Shown here piece by piece: positions 1 to 6,733 of a DNA stretch of 9,977 nt. Below the pieces are notes generated by a model. It ran no database searches. It saw nothing but the letters and a program-made list of their open reading frames with translations, and was not told the origin of the DNA. Source of the DNA: Verrucomicrobiota bacterium (GTDB lineage Bacteria > Verrucomicrobiota > Verrucomicrobiia > Opitutales > Opitutaceae); contig JAEXPG010000381.1 of assembly GCA_023447015.1 (NCBI GenBank), positions 1 to 9,977 on the forward strand, given 5' to 3'. Each line of letters begins with the position of its first letter. Positions within the stretch are counted from its first letter, which is position 1. The translations under genes and the position numbers were made by a program.

Positions 1-3000
1 CCCCCGCCCGAGCTGATCGAGTCTTGCGTGCCCGATTTCATGGTCATCGGCCCTGAGGCGCTCGGCATGGGCAGCGCCCCGGTTGATCTCCAACGTCTGC
101 CCGACGGGCGACTCGTCGCTGCCGGCCTGCGGCAGATCGCCATCGGCGACGGCACTCGCTGGGATGTCCTGAACGAGGCACCGGGCACCGGCCAGGCCGA
201 CATCGTCAGCCTCATGGTGACGGAGGATGGCTCGCTCTACTCCACCACCGGGCGCGACGTTGGCCTGATCCGCCTCGACAGTGAAGGGCGATGGTGGCGC
301 GACGTCGTGAAGAGATTCCCGGCAGGACCCGAGGCCCGCCGTCCCGAACTCGTCAATTCCGCCAAGGTCGCCGGCTCATGGTACTGGTTCGGGACCACCG
401 GCTGCATCACCCGGTGGACGGACGCGGCGGACCTCGTCTACGTCGGATCCGTCAACACCATCAGCGCCCTGTTCGAGGCCGCCGGCCAAGCCTACGTCAG
501 CGACGCCGCCAACGGCCGCCTCTATCGGATCGGATCGGAAGCACTCGTCCCGGTGCTCGACGATCTCGCGGTGTCGACGGACTTCGCCGTGACCGGCTCC
601 GCCCCTTATGGCGACGGCCGCACCCTCGTCGCCACACTCAACCGCGGGCTCATGCTCTTCGACGGCACGAGCCTCGTCGCCGCCCCGCGCCCCGCGCTCC
701 TCTCCCCGGGCCATCGCATCACCGCCGTCTGCGCGCTCTCGGCCGGCCTGTTCGCCGCCGCCGTCGAAAACTTCGGCCTGGTGGTGTTCGATCGGACCGG
801 GCGCGTCGTGCAGACGCTCGACCGCGCCAACGACCACCGGCTCGGGCGCGTGCGCCAGTTGCTGCCCGGCGATTCGGGCGAACTCTGGGTGCGGCTCAAT
901 ACCGGCATCGCCCGCATCGCGTTGCCCTCCCCGTTCTCCCACCTCGAACCGCTCGTCGAGACCGGCTTCTCCTTCGCGTTGCCCGTCCGGCACCTGGGGC
1001 GTCTCTGGCTCTGCGCCGACGGAGTCGCGCTGCGCGGCGAGTACGAGGAGAATCGGTTGGGCCGCTTCGCTCCTTTCAGCCCGCCCGGTTGCTACGTCTT
1101 CCAGTTGTTTCCGGATACGGAGGCCGGGACTCTGCTCGCCTCCACCGACCACGGTCTCTGGATGCTCCGCCAACAGCAATGGAGCCGAGCCGCCGCCGCT
1201 CCCAACAGCATGCATTTCTTCGCGCGCCAGGCCGGAGGCGACCGCTGGTTCTACAGCGCGTCCGGCGAGATCGGTTGGGTGCGGCGCTCCGGACCCGGCA
1301 CCTATCTGCTCGAACGCACCCCGGTCCCGGGGCTCACCGACACGTTCGGCGGCGGCTGCGACCAGCACGACGTCGCCTGGATCGAACTCGGATCCGGCAG
1401 ATGCGCGCGTATCGATCTGCGCGCCCCCAAGCTCAAACCGGAGATTTTCGGTCAACAGCAGGGTCTGCGCGACAGCTGGGTTCAGATCTTCTTCTACCAG
1501 GGCGAGGCACGGGCGGTGCTCGGCGGGCGGGTCATGCGCCACGATCCGGCCACCGGCAGGTTCGTCCTCGACGACGGGTTCGACCACCGTTTCCCCGGCC
1601 TGATGCCCAGCGTCGTCGGTCGTCCCGTCCACGACACCCAGGGCCGCTTCTGGGTGGTGGCCAACAACATCGTGAACGTCTTCGACGACACCGGCCCCAC
1701 GCCCCGCCGGATCGACCTGCCCACGCTCTACGGCCTGCGCCCCTACTATTCGGTTCCCCAGGACGACGGCGTGATCTGGCTGCACTATAGCAATGTGCTG
1801 GTGCGCTACGACCCCACCGTCCCAGCACCATCTCCGCAGCCCCTGCGCGCCTCCATCGGCCGGATCCATCTCTACGCCGACAACCGCTCCCTCTTTCCGG
1901 CCGACGGCCGCATTCCGGCAATTCCGGCCAACGCCAACTCGTTGGCACTCCGTTTCTTCGCCACCGGGGTCCCGCTTGGCGCCACCGTCACCTTCGAGCA
2001 CCGCTTCGAGGGAAGCCGGCAGGACTGGGTCTCCTCGGGCTCGGCGGGCACGGCCGTCTTCAACCGCCTGAAGGAGGGCGACTACATCCTTCAGGTGCGT
2101 CCCCGCGTGGAAACCACGCTCGGGAACGAGGCCCGCCTCGCCTTCACCATCCTGCCGCCATGGTACCGCACCTCCGCCGCCTACGCAGGCTATGCCTGCA
2201 GCCTCGTCGCGTTGATCACCACCATCGCCTGGCTCGCCTCCTATCTCGAACGCCGCGAGAAACGCCGGCTCGAACGGGTCGTGACCGCGCGCACCATCGA
2301 GCTCCACGAGAGCAACCGCCGTCTGCTCGCCCAAGTCGCGGAGACCACCTGCAAGGCCGTCGAGCTGCAGTCCAGCGAGGAGCGCTACCGCCGCCTCAAC
2401 GCGGAGCTTGAGCACCGCGTCGCCGAACGCACCGCCGAGCTCGACGGCGCCAACCAGGCCCTGCGGCAGGCCAACGTCGAGCTCCAAGCCGGCGTCCGTG
2501 AGATCGAGTCGTTCTCCTACTCCATCTCCCACGACCTGCGGGCGCCGCTGCGCAACATCTCCGGCTTCGCCGAGCTGCTCCACAAGCATCTCCACGGCCG
2601 GCTCGACCCAAACCACGCCCACTTCCTCGAAGTCGTATCCGGCGAGTCGATCCGCCTCGGCCAGCTCATCGACGGCCTCCTCGCCTTCTCTCGCCTCAAC
2701 CGCGCCGAGCTCACCCATGCGCCCTGCGATCTCGCCACCATCATCGCCGCCGTCCGCGAGGAGCTGCGCCCGATGCAGGCCGAACGCTCCGTCGACTGGC
2801 GCGTCGGCCCCCTCCCCTCCGTCTCGGGCGACGCCCAGCTCCTGCGCCAGGTCTTCGCCAACCTGCTCGCCAACGCCCTCAAGTTCACCCGCCACCGCAC
2901 CCCCGCCGTGATCGAGATCGGCACCGCCGCCGCCCCCGGGACCGCCGAACACATCGTCTTCGTCCGCGACAACGGCGCCGGCTTCGACCCCAAGTACTCC

Positions 3001-3183
3001 GACAAGCTCTTCGGCGTCTTCCAACGCCTCCACCGTACCACCGAATTCGAGGGCACCGGCATCGGCCTCGCCAACGTCCATCGCATCGTCGCCCGCCACG
3101 GCGGCCGCGTCTGGGCCGAGGGCCGCCCCAACGAGGGCGCCACCTTCTTCGTCGCCCTGCCCGCCGAGCCGCCCGCACCGTAG
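1..3183 (+). CDS. Propeller/Y_Y_Y sensor histidine kinase 1 (5'-partial at window edge)
   Basis: Membrane sensor kinase expected to bind an extracytoplasmic ligand and phosphorylate a response regulator in the cytoplasm. The first in-frame start in the window is GTG at 28, but the frame is open to base 1 and reads PPPELIES before it, aligning with PPPGVIET of the two downstream paralogues. The true start and signal peptide therefore lie upstream; 1060 residues are visible. Counting from base 1, 14 blade-like repeats (strands such as GELWVRLNTGIARI and DDGVIWLHYSNVLVRYD) fill about residues 15-620. A Y_Y_Y domain with FEHRFEG, DWVSSGS and ILPPWYRT follows to about 725, then a membrane helix at about 727-748 and a coiled coil to about 838. 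The H-box SHDLRAPLRN carries the phosphoacceptor His844. The ATP-binding domain has the N-box NLLANALKFTR, G1 DNGAGFD (from 990) and G2 GTGIGLA (from 1018). There is no receiver or HTH domain. The kinase half is nearly identical to that of kinase 3, whereas the propeller is much more diverged. Confidence 0.95.
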   Translation, partial: PPPELIESCVPDFMVIGPEALGMGSAPVDLQRLPDGRLVAAGLRQIAIGDGTRWDVLNEAPGTGQADIVSLMVTEDGSLYSTTGRDVGLIRLDSEGRWWRDVVKRFPAGPEARRPELVNSAKVAGSWYWFGTTGCITRWTDAADLVYVGSVNTISALFEAAGQAYVSDAANGRLYRIGSEALVPVLDDLAVSTDFAVTGSAPYGDGRTLVATLNRGLMLFDGTSLVAAPRPALLSPGHRITAVCALSAGLFAAAVENFGLVVFDRTGRVVQTLDRANDHRLGRVRQLLPGDSGELWVRLNTGIARIALPSPFSHLEPLVETGFSFALPVRHLGRLWLCADGVALRGEYEENRLGRFAPFSPPGCYVFQLFPDTEAGTLLASTDHGLWMLRQQQWSRAAAAPNSMHFFARQAGGDRWFYSASGEIGWVRRSGPGTYLLERTPVPGLTDTFGGGCDQHDVAWIELGSGRCARIDLRAPKLKPEIFGQQQGLRDSWVQIFFYQGEARAVLGGRVMRHDPATGRFVLDDGFDHRFPGLMPSVVGRPVHDTQGRFWVVANNIVNVFDDTGPTPRRIDLPTLYGLRPYYSVPQDDGVIWLHYSNVLVRYDPTVPAPSPQPLRASIGRIHLYADNRSLFPADGRIPAIPANANSLALRFFATGVPLGATVTFEHRFEGSRQDWVSSGSAGTAVFNRLKEGDYILQVRPRVETTLGNEARLAFTILPPWYRTSAAYAGYACSLVALITTIAWLASYLERREKRRLERVVTARTIELHESNRRLLAQVAETTCKAVELQSSEERYRRLNAELEHRVAERTAELDGANQALRQANVELQAGVREIESFSYSISHDLRAPLRNISGFAELLHKHLHGRLDPNHAHFLEVVSGESIRLGQLIDGLLAFSRLNRAELTHAPCDLATIIAAVREELRPMQAERSVDWRVGPLPSVSGDAQLLRQVFANLLANALKFTRHRTPAVIEIGTAAAPGTAEHIVFVRDNGAGFDPKYSDKLFGVFQRLHRTTEFEGTGIGLANVHRIVARHGGRVWAEGRPNEGATFFVALPAEPPAP
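2299..3162 (+). repeat. Transmitter-module repeat, copy in kinase 1
   Basis: This stretch encodes the coiled coil, HisKA and HATPase_c domains and is nearly identical to 9044-9910 in kinase 3, with one codon difference in length (GTAAAPG against GTVAAAPG). In samples, 2521-2580 against 9266-9325 has one mismatch in 60, and 2641-2700 against 9386-9445 has three in 60, all synonymous. The same H-box segment in kinase 2 (5871-5930) shows six mismatches to kinase 1. Confidence 0.85.
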
Positions 3184-3220
3184 CCGCCTCCCAAACAATC
3201 CAGCCGGCCGCCGCAGCTAC

Positions 3221-3263
3221 CGATCAAGCCGGCGCCGAAACACTCGATATACCGCCCGTCCCA
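3221..3263 (+). promoter_or_regulatory. Conserved leader A before kinase 2, possible promoter
   Basis: These 43 bases directly precede the ATG of kinase 2 and recur before kinase 3. The first 32 bases align without gaps with five differences, all transitions, and the following CGCCCGTCCC is identical. The block contains a palindromic GGCGCC (3231-3236) and TATACC at 3248-3253, which resembles a -10 element. No convincing -35 hexamer is visible at 16-18 bases spacing. If TATACC is the -10, transcription would begin only a few bases before the ATG. No GGAG-type ribosome binding site is present. Conservation could also reflect recent duplication alone rather than function. Confidence 0.4.
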
Positions 3264-3386
3264 ATGCGCTCGCTCCGTCTGCGCCCCCGCAGTGCTGGAA
3301 GACCGTTCGCCTTCACCCGTGTGCTGGTGGCGGCGCTCGCGCTGGGCGCGACCGCCCTCCACGCCGCCCGCACCCAGGCCCACGCC
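3264..3386 (+). other. Signal peptide region of kinase 2
   Basis: Residues 1-41 show five arginines in the first 13 positions, a hydrophobic core at 20-34 and small residues at -3/-1 of two candidate cleavage sites (ALHA at 34, QAHA at 41). There is no twin-arginine motif and no lipobox cysteine, so export through Sec is the simplest reading. It places the propeller in the periplasm, with the later helix at about 770-793 crossing the inner membrane. Confidence 0.75.
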
Positions 3387-6300
3387 CTGGGCGCCCCGCC
3401 GCCCGGCGTCATCGAAACCGGAGTGCCCCCCTTCACCGTCCTCGGACCCGAGGCGCTCGGGCTCGTTTCCGCCCCCACCGAGCTGAAACTGCTGCCCGAC
3501 GGACGCATCATCGCCGTGGCCCTGCGACAGCTCGCCCTCGGCGACGGGGTGCGATGGGAGGTGTTCGAACTGCCGCCCGAGGACCCCGGCGGCGGCATCG
3601 AGAGTGTGCTCGTCGACCCCGACGGCACGATCTTCGCCCCCCAGGACAACGCAGTGTTCCGCATCGTCTTCGGCACGGACGGCCATTGGCGGCGCCAACT
3701 CGTCGCCGAACTTCCCGCGGTCCCCAACAAGCCCAATCCGTCCCTGACCTTCACCGCGGAAGCGGCGGGAAAATGCTACTTCACCGGCCTGAGCGGCACC
3801 GTCGCGGTCTGGAAGGACCGGAAGGAGCTCCGCATGGTCGGCATCACCGATATCCTCGGGCGGCTCTTCGAGGCGGGCGGCCAGGCCTACGTGAGCGATC
3901 GCGCCAACGGCCGCCTCTTCCGCTGCACCGAGGACCGTCTTGAGCCGGTCCTGCCCGAGGTCACCGTCTCCGGCGACTTCGGCATCCACGGCGCCACTCC
4001 GCTCCCCGACGGCCGCACCCTCGTGAGCACCTTCGGGCACGGCTTGATGGTCTTCGACGGCCGCAGCCTGGTCGCCGCCGGCGCCCCGCCCCCCCTCGGC
4101 GGCGAAAACCACCTCGCCGATCTCTGCTCCCTCGCCGGCGGCTACTACGCCGCAGCCGTCGAGGGACTCGGCGTGGTCTTCTTCGACCGCGAACTGCGCG
4201 TCGTGCAGACGGTCGATTCCGCCGCCGACCACCGGCTCGCCCGGATCCGCCGCCTGATTCCCGGTGCCGCGGGCCAGCTGTGGGCCCTGCTCGGCAACGG
4301 CATCGCCCGGATCGAGTTTCCCTCCCGCGTCTCGCGTTTCGAGACCCTGGTGGAGAAGGGTTTCTCCTACGCCTACCCCTACCGGCACGAGGGCGAGCTC
4401 TGGCTGTGCACCGACGGCGTGACCCACCGCGGGATCTATGATGCACAAGGCCGACTGCTCCGGACCGTGCCGGACACCCCCGCCGGCCGCTACATCTACA
4501 ACCTGGTCTCCGTTCCGGAGCTCGGGCTGCTGCTCGGCGCCACCGACCAGGGAATCTACGCCCGCCGCGACCGCCGCTGGATCGAGATCGCCCCCGGTCT
4601 CGTCGACTCCCGCCTCTACGAAATCGGCGAGACCGAGCGCTGGCTCTACTGCGCCCGCGGCGAGATCGGCTTCCTGCGCCACGCCGACGGCGCCTTCGCC
4701 GTCGAACGGGTCACCGTGCCCGGCCTGGACTTCTCCTACGGCGGCGTGCGCGACGACGATGGCGTGGTCTGGGTCGAGCTTGGCACCGGCCGGTGCGGTC
4801 GCGTCGACCTCCGCCGCCCCTCCCTGTCCATCCAAACATTCGGTACAGCAGACGGTCTCGACCAGAGCTGGCTGCAGTTCGCGCTGTTGAACGGACAGGT
4901 GCGGGCCATCGTCGCCAACCGCGTCTACCGCTTCGACCCCGCCGCGGCCCGGTTCGTGGCCGACGACGAGTTCACCGGCCTTTTCCCGGACGCCTCCGGC
5001 GCGATCGTGGGCCGCTTCGTGCGCACGCCGGCCGGCCAGTTCTGGTTCGCCGCCGGCAATCGTATCTGCGTCTACGACACGACCGTCACCCCGCCCCGCG
5101 CGTTGCCCGGGCCCGATCTGCCAAGCCTGCGACCGTACTACCTCGTCGCCCAGGACGACGGCGTGGTCTGGATGCACCGCGAGCACCAGCTGGTCCGCTA
5201 CGACCCTGCCTTCCCGCAGCTCCCGGCGCCGCCCCTGCACGCCCTCATCACCCGCGTGCTGCTCGCGGCCGACAACCGCACGCTCCTACCCAGCAGCCCG
5301 CAGCTCCCCCCGATCCCGTTCGCCTCAAATTCCCTCGTGTTCCACTTCGCCGCCCCGGGCGCCACCCTCGGGGCCGCGGTCCGCTTCGAGACGAGACTGG
5401 AGGGGGCCTCCGGCGACTGGGTCGCGGCGGGGAGCGCCGGCAACGCGGCCTTCACCCGCCTCAAGGAGGGGCGCTATGTGCTGCACGTCCGCCCCTTGAG
5501 TCACGGACAGATCGGCGAGGAGGCTCGGCTCGCGTTCGAGATCCTGCCGCCGTGGTACCGCACCACCGGCGCCTACACCGCCTACGTCCTGTCCCTCCTG
5601 GGCCTCGTCGGGTTCATCGCCTGGCTGGGCTCCTTCCTCGAACGGCGCGAGAAGCAGCGCCTCGAGAAGGTCGTCGCCGCGCGCACCGCCGAACTCAACG
5701 AGAGCAACCGCCGCCTCGGCGCCCAGGTGGGCGAGACCACCCTCAAGGCCGCCGAGCTCCAGTCCAGCGAGGAGCGGTTCCGCCGCCTCAGCGAGGAATT
5801 GGAGAAGCGCGTGGCCGATCGCACCACCGCCCTCGCCGCCAGCAACCAGGAGCTGGAGGCATTCTCCTACTCCGTCTCCCACGATCTCCGCGCGCCGTTG
5901 CGCAACATCTCCGGCTTCGCCGAGCTGCTGCACACCCGCCTGCGCCCCAAGATCGACCCCGACGAGGCCCATTACCTCGACCTCGTCGCCGCCGAGTCCG
6001 TCCGCCTCGGCCAACTCATCGACAGCCTGCTGGGCTTCTCCAAGCTGAGCCGCACCGCGCTCGAGCACGGCCGCTGCGACCTCGCCGCCCTCGTCGCCGC
6101 CGTGCGCGAGGAACTCGCCCCCGCCTGCGTCGATCGCCAGATCGACTGGCGCATCGGCTTCCTGCCCACCGTCGAGGGCGACCCCACCCTGCTCCGCCAG
6201 GTCTTCGCCAACCTCGTCGGCAACGCCCTCAAGTTCACCCGCCACCGCAGCCCGGCCGTCATCGAGATCGCCGCACAGCCGCCGGCCCCAGGCGCCACCG

Positions 6301-6536
6301 AGGTCGTTGTCTTCGTGCGCGACAACGGCGCCGGCTTCGACCCCAAGTACACCGACAAGCTCTTCGGCGTCTTCCAGCGCCTGCATAGCGCCAAGGATTT
6401 CGAAGGCACCGGCATCGGCCTGGCCAACGTGCGCCGCATCGTCGCCCGCCACGGCGGCCGCGTCTGGGCCGAGGGCCGTCCCGACCAGGGAGCGACGTTC
6501 TTTGTCGCGCTCCCCGTCATTCCGCCCGCGCCGTAG
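3264..6536 (+). CDS. Propeller/Y_Y_Y sensor histidine kinase 2
   Basis: Complete 1090-residue sensor kinase. The ATG start fits a signal peptide: an Arg-rich n-region, a hydrophobic stretch at residues 20-34, and possible cleavage after ALHA (34) or QAHA (41). Fourteen blade-like repeats span about residues 55-655, each with a strand such as GQLWALLGNGIARI, GELWLCTDGVTHRG or GQFWFAAGNRICVYD, consistent with two seven-bladed propellers in the periplasm. A Y_Y_Y domain (about 688-768: FETRLEG, DWVAAGS, ILPPWYRT) precedes a single membrane helix (about 770-793) and a coiled coil (about 795-865). The phosphoacceptor is His873 in SHDLRAPLRN. The ATP lid has the N-box Asn987, G1 DNGAGFD from 1020 and G2 GTGIGLA from 1048. 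The propeller closely matches kinase 3, but the kinase module differs from both neighbours and its coiled coil is 14 residues shorter. No receiver or DNA-binding domain is present, so a separate response regulator is needed. It lies 80 bases after kinase 1. Confidence 0.96.
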   Translation: MRSLRLRPRSAGRPFAFTRVLVAALALGATALHAARTQAHALGAPPPGVIETGVPPFTVLGPEALGLVSAPTELKLLPDGRIIAVALRQLALGDGVRWEVFELPPEDPGGGIESVLVDPDGTIFAPQDNAVFRIVFGTDGHWRRQLVAELPAVPNKPNPSLTFTAEAAGKCYFTGLSGTVAVWKDRKELRMVGITDILGRLFEAGGQAYVSDRANGRLFRCTEDRLEPVLPEVTVSGDFGIHGATPLPDGRTLVSTFGHGLMVFDGRSLVAAGAPPPLGGENHLADLCSLAGGYYAAAVEGLGVVFFDRELRVVQTVDSAADHRLARIRRLIPGAAGQLWALLGNGIARIEFPSRVSRFETLVEKGFSYAYPYRHEGELWLCTDGVTHRGIYDAQGRLLRTVPDTPAGRYIYNLVSVPELGLLLGATDQGIYARRDRRWIEIAPGLVDSRLYEIGETERWLYCARGEIGFLRHADGAFAVERVTVPGLDFSYGGVRDDDGVVWVELGTGRCGRVDLRRPSLSIQTFGTADGLDQSWLQFALLNGQVRAIVANRVYRFDPAAARFVADDEFTGLFPDASGAIVGRFVRTPAGQFWFAAGNRICVYDTTVTPPRALPGPDLPSLRPYYLVAQDDGVVWMHREHQLVRYDPAFPQLPAPPLHALITRVLLAADNRTLLPSSPQLPPIPFASNSLVFHFAAPGATLGAAVRFETRLEGASGDWVAAGSAGNAAFTRLKEGRYVLHVRPLSHGQIGEEARLAFEILPPWYRTTGAYTAYVLSLLGLVGFIAWLGSFLERREKQRLEKVVAARTAELNESNRRLGAQVGETTLKAAELQSSEERFRRLSEELEKRVADRTTALAASNQELEAFSYSVSHDLRAPLRNISGFAELLHTRLRPKIDPDEAHYLDLVAAESVRLGQLIDSLLGFSKLSRTALEHGRCDLAALVAAVREELAPACVDRQIDWRIGFLPTVEGDPTLLRQVFANLVGNALKFTRHRSPAVIEIAAQPPAPGATEVVVFVRDNGAGFDPKYTDKLFGVFQRLHSAKDFEGTGIGLANVRRIVARHGGRVWAEGRPDQGATFFVALPVIPPAP

Positions 6537-6568
6537 CCGCGCCCCGCCCCGCCGGACCGGTGGAGTTT

Positions 6569-6610
6569 CGGTCAAGCTGGCGCCGGAACGCCCGATATAC
6601 CGCCCGTCCC
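6569..6610 (+). promoter_or_regulatory. Conserved leader B before kinase 3, possible promoter
   Basis: Second copy of the leader seen before kinase 2, with the same GGCGCC palindrome (6579-6584) and TATACC (6596-6601), here ending nine bases before the ATG. Relative to leader A it lacks one base just before the start codon, so translation could not run through both leaders in the same frame; this argues that the block is non-coding. No Shine-Dalgarno sequence is visible. Promoter function is inferred from the TATACC position and conservation only. Confidence 0.4.
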
Positions 6611-6733
6611 ATGCGCTCGCCCCGTCTGCGCCCCCGCAGTTCCGGGAGACCGTCCGCCATCATCCGCATGCTGGCGGCGGCGCTCGCGCTGGGCGCGACT
6701 TCCCTCCACGCCGCCCGCTCCCAGGCCCATGCC
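6611..6733 (+). other. Signal peptide region of kinase 3
   Basis: Residues 1-41 mirror those of kinase 2: a basic n-region, a hydrophobic core at 20-34 (MLAAALALGATSLHA) and candidate cleavage after SLHA (34) or QAHA (41). There is no lipobox and no twin-arginine motif. Confidence 0.75.

Larger units (their letters stand above)
3221..5690 (+). repeat. Sensor-module duplication, copy in kinase 2 (leader through membrane helix)
   Basis: This segment is paralogous to 6569-9043. In a sample, 3961-4080 and 7311-7430 differ at only 5 of 120 bases. Within the coding part the copies differ in length by two codons: GDIGIVESV against PGGGIESV near the first blades, and a one-codon change at the FPDA segment. 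Similarity stops being closest to kinase 3 near 5691, in the first coil residues after the membrane helix. Confidence 0.85.

Noticed and set aside
291..1790. Overlapping + strand frame of 499 codons, and similar Arg- or Ser/Pro-rich frames inside kinases 2 and 3
   Set aside because: Low-complexity, Arg- or Ser/Pro-rich translations in alternative frames of a GC-rich gene, with no motif and no start context; the kinase frame shows clear conserved domains.
376..3198. Long antisense open frame (940 codons), with similar ones at 2517-5240 and 7319-9949
   Set aside because: They lie opposite the kinase genes, are rich in Gly, Ala, Glu and Val, and show no recognisable domain. One crosses from one kinase gene into the next. 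G/C third-position bias removes stop codons on the opposite strand, which explains them.
3184..3263. Intrinsic terminator between kinases 1 and 2 from the repeated GCCGGC (3203-3208 and 3228-3233)
   Set aside because: The 6-base arms are self-palindromic, about 20 bases apart and not followed by a T-tract, as expected by chance in this composition.
6560..6610. GTG at 6560 as start of kinase 3, adding 17 residues
   Set aside because: The added codons lie in the leader that is conserved before kinase 2, where a one-base indel breaks the frame. The ATG at 6611 gives the signal peptide shared with kinase 2.
6537..6610. Small gene, RNA gene or mobile-element remnant between kinases 2 and 3
   Set aside because: Only 74 bases, mostly leader homologous to the previous gap. 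No tRNA-like folding pattern, terminal inverted repeats or transposase fragment is visible here or elsewhere in the window.
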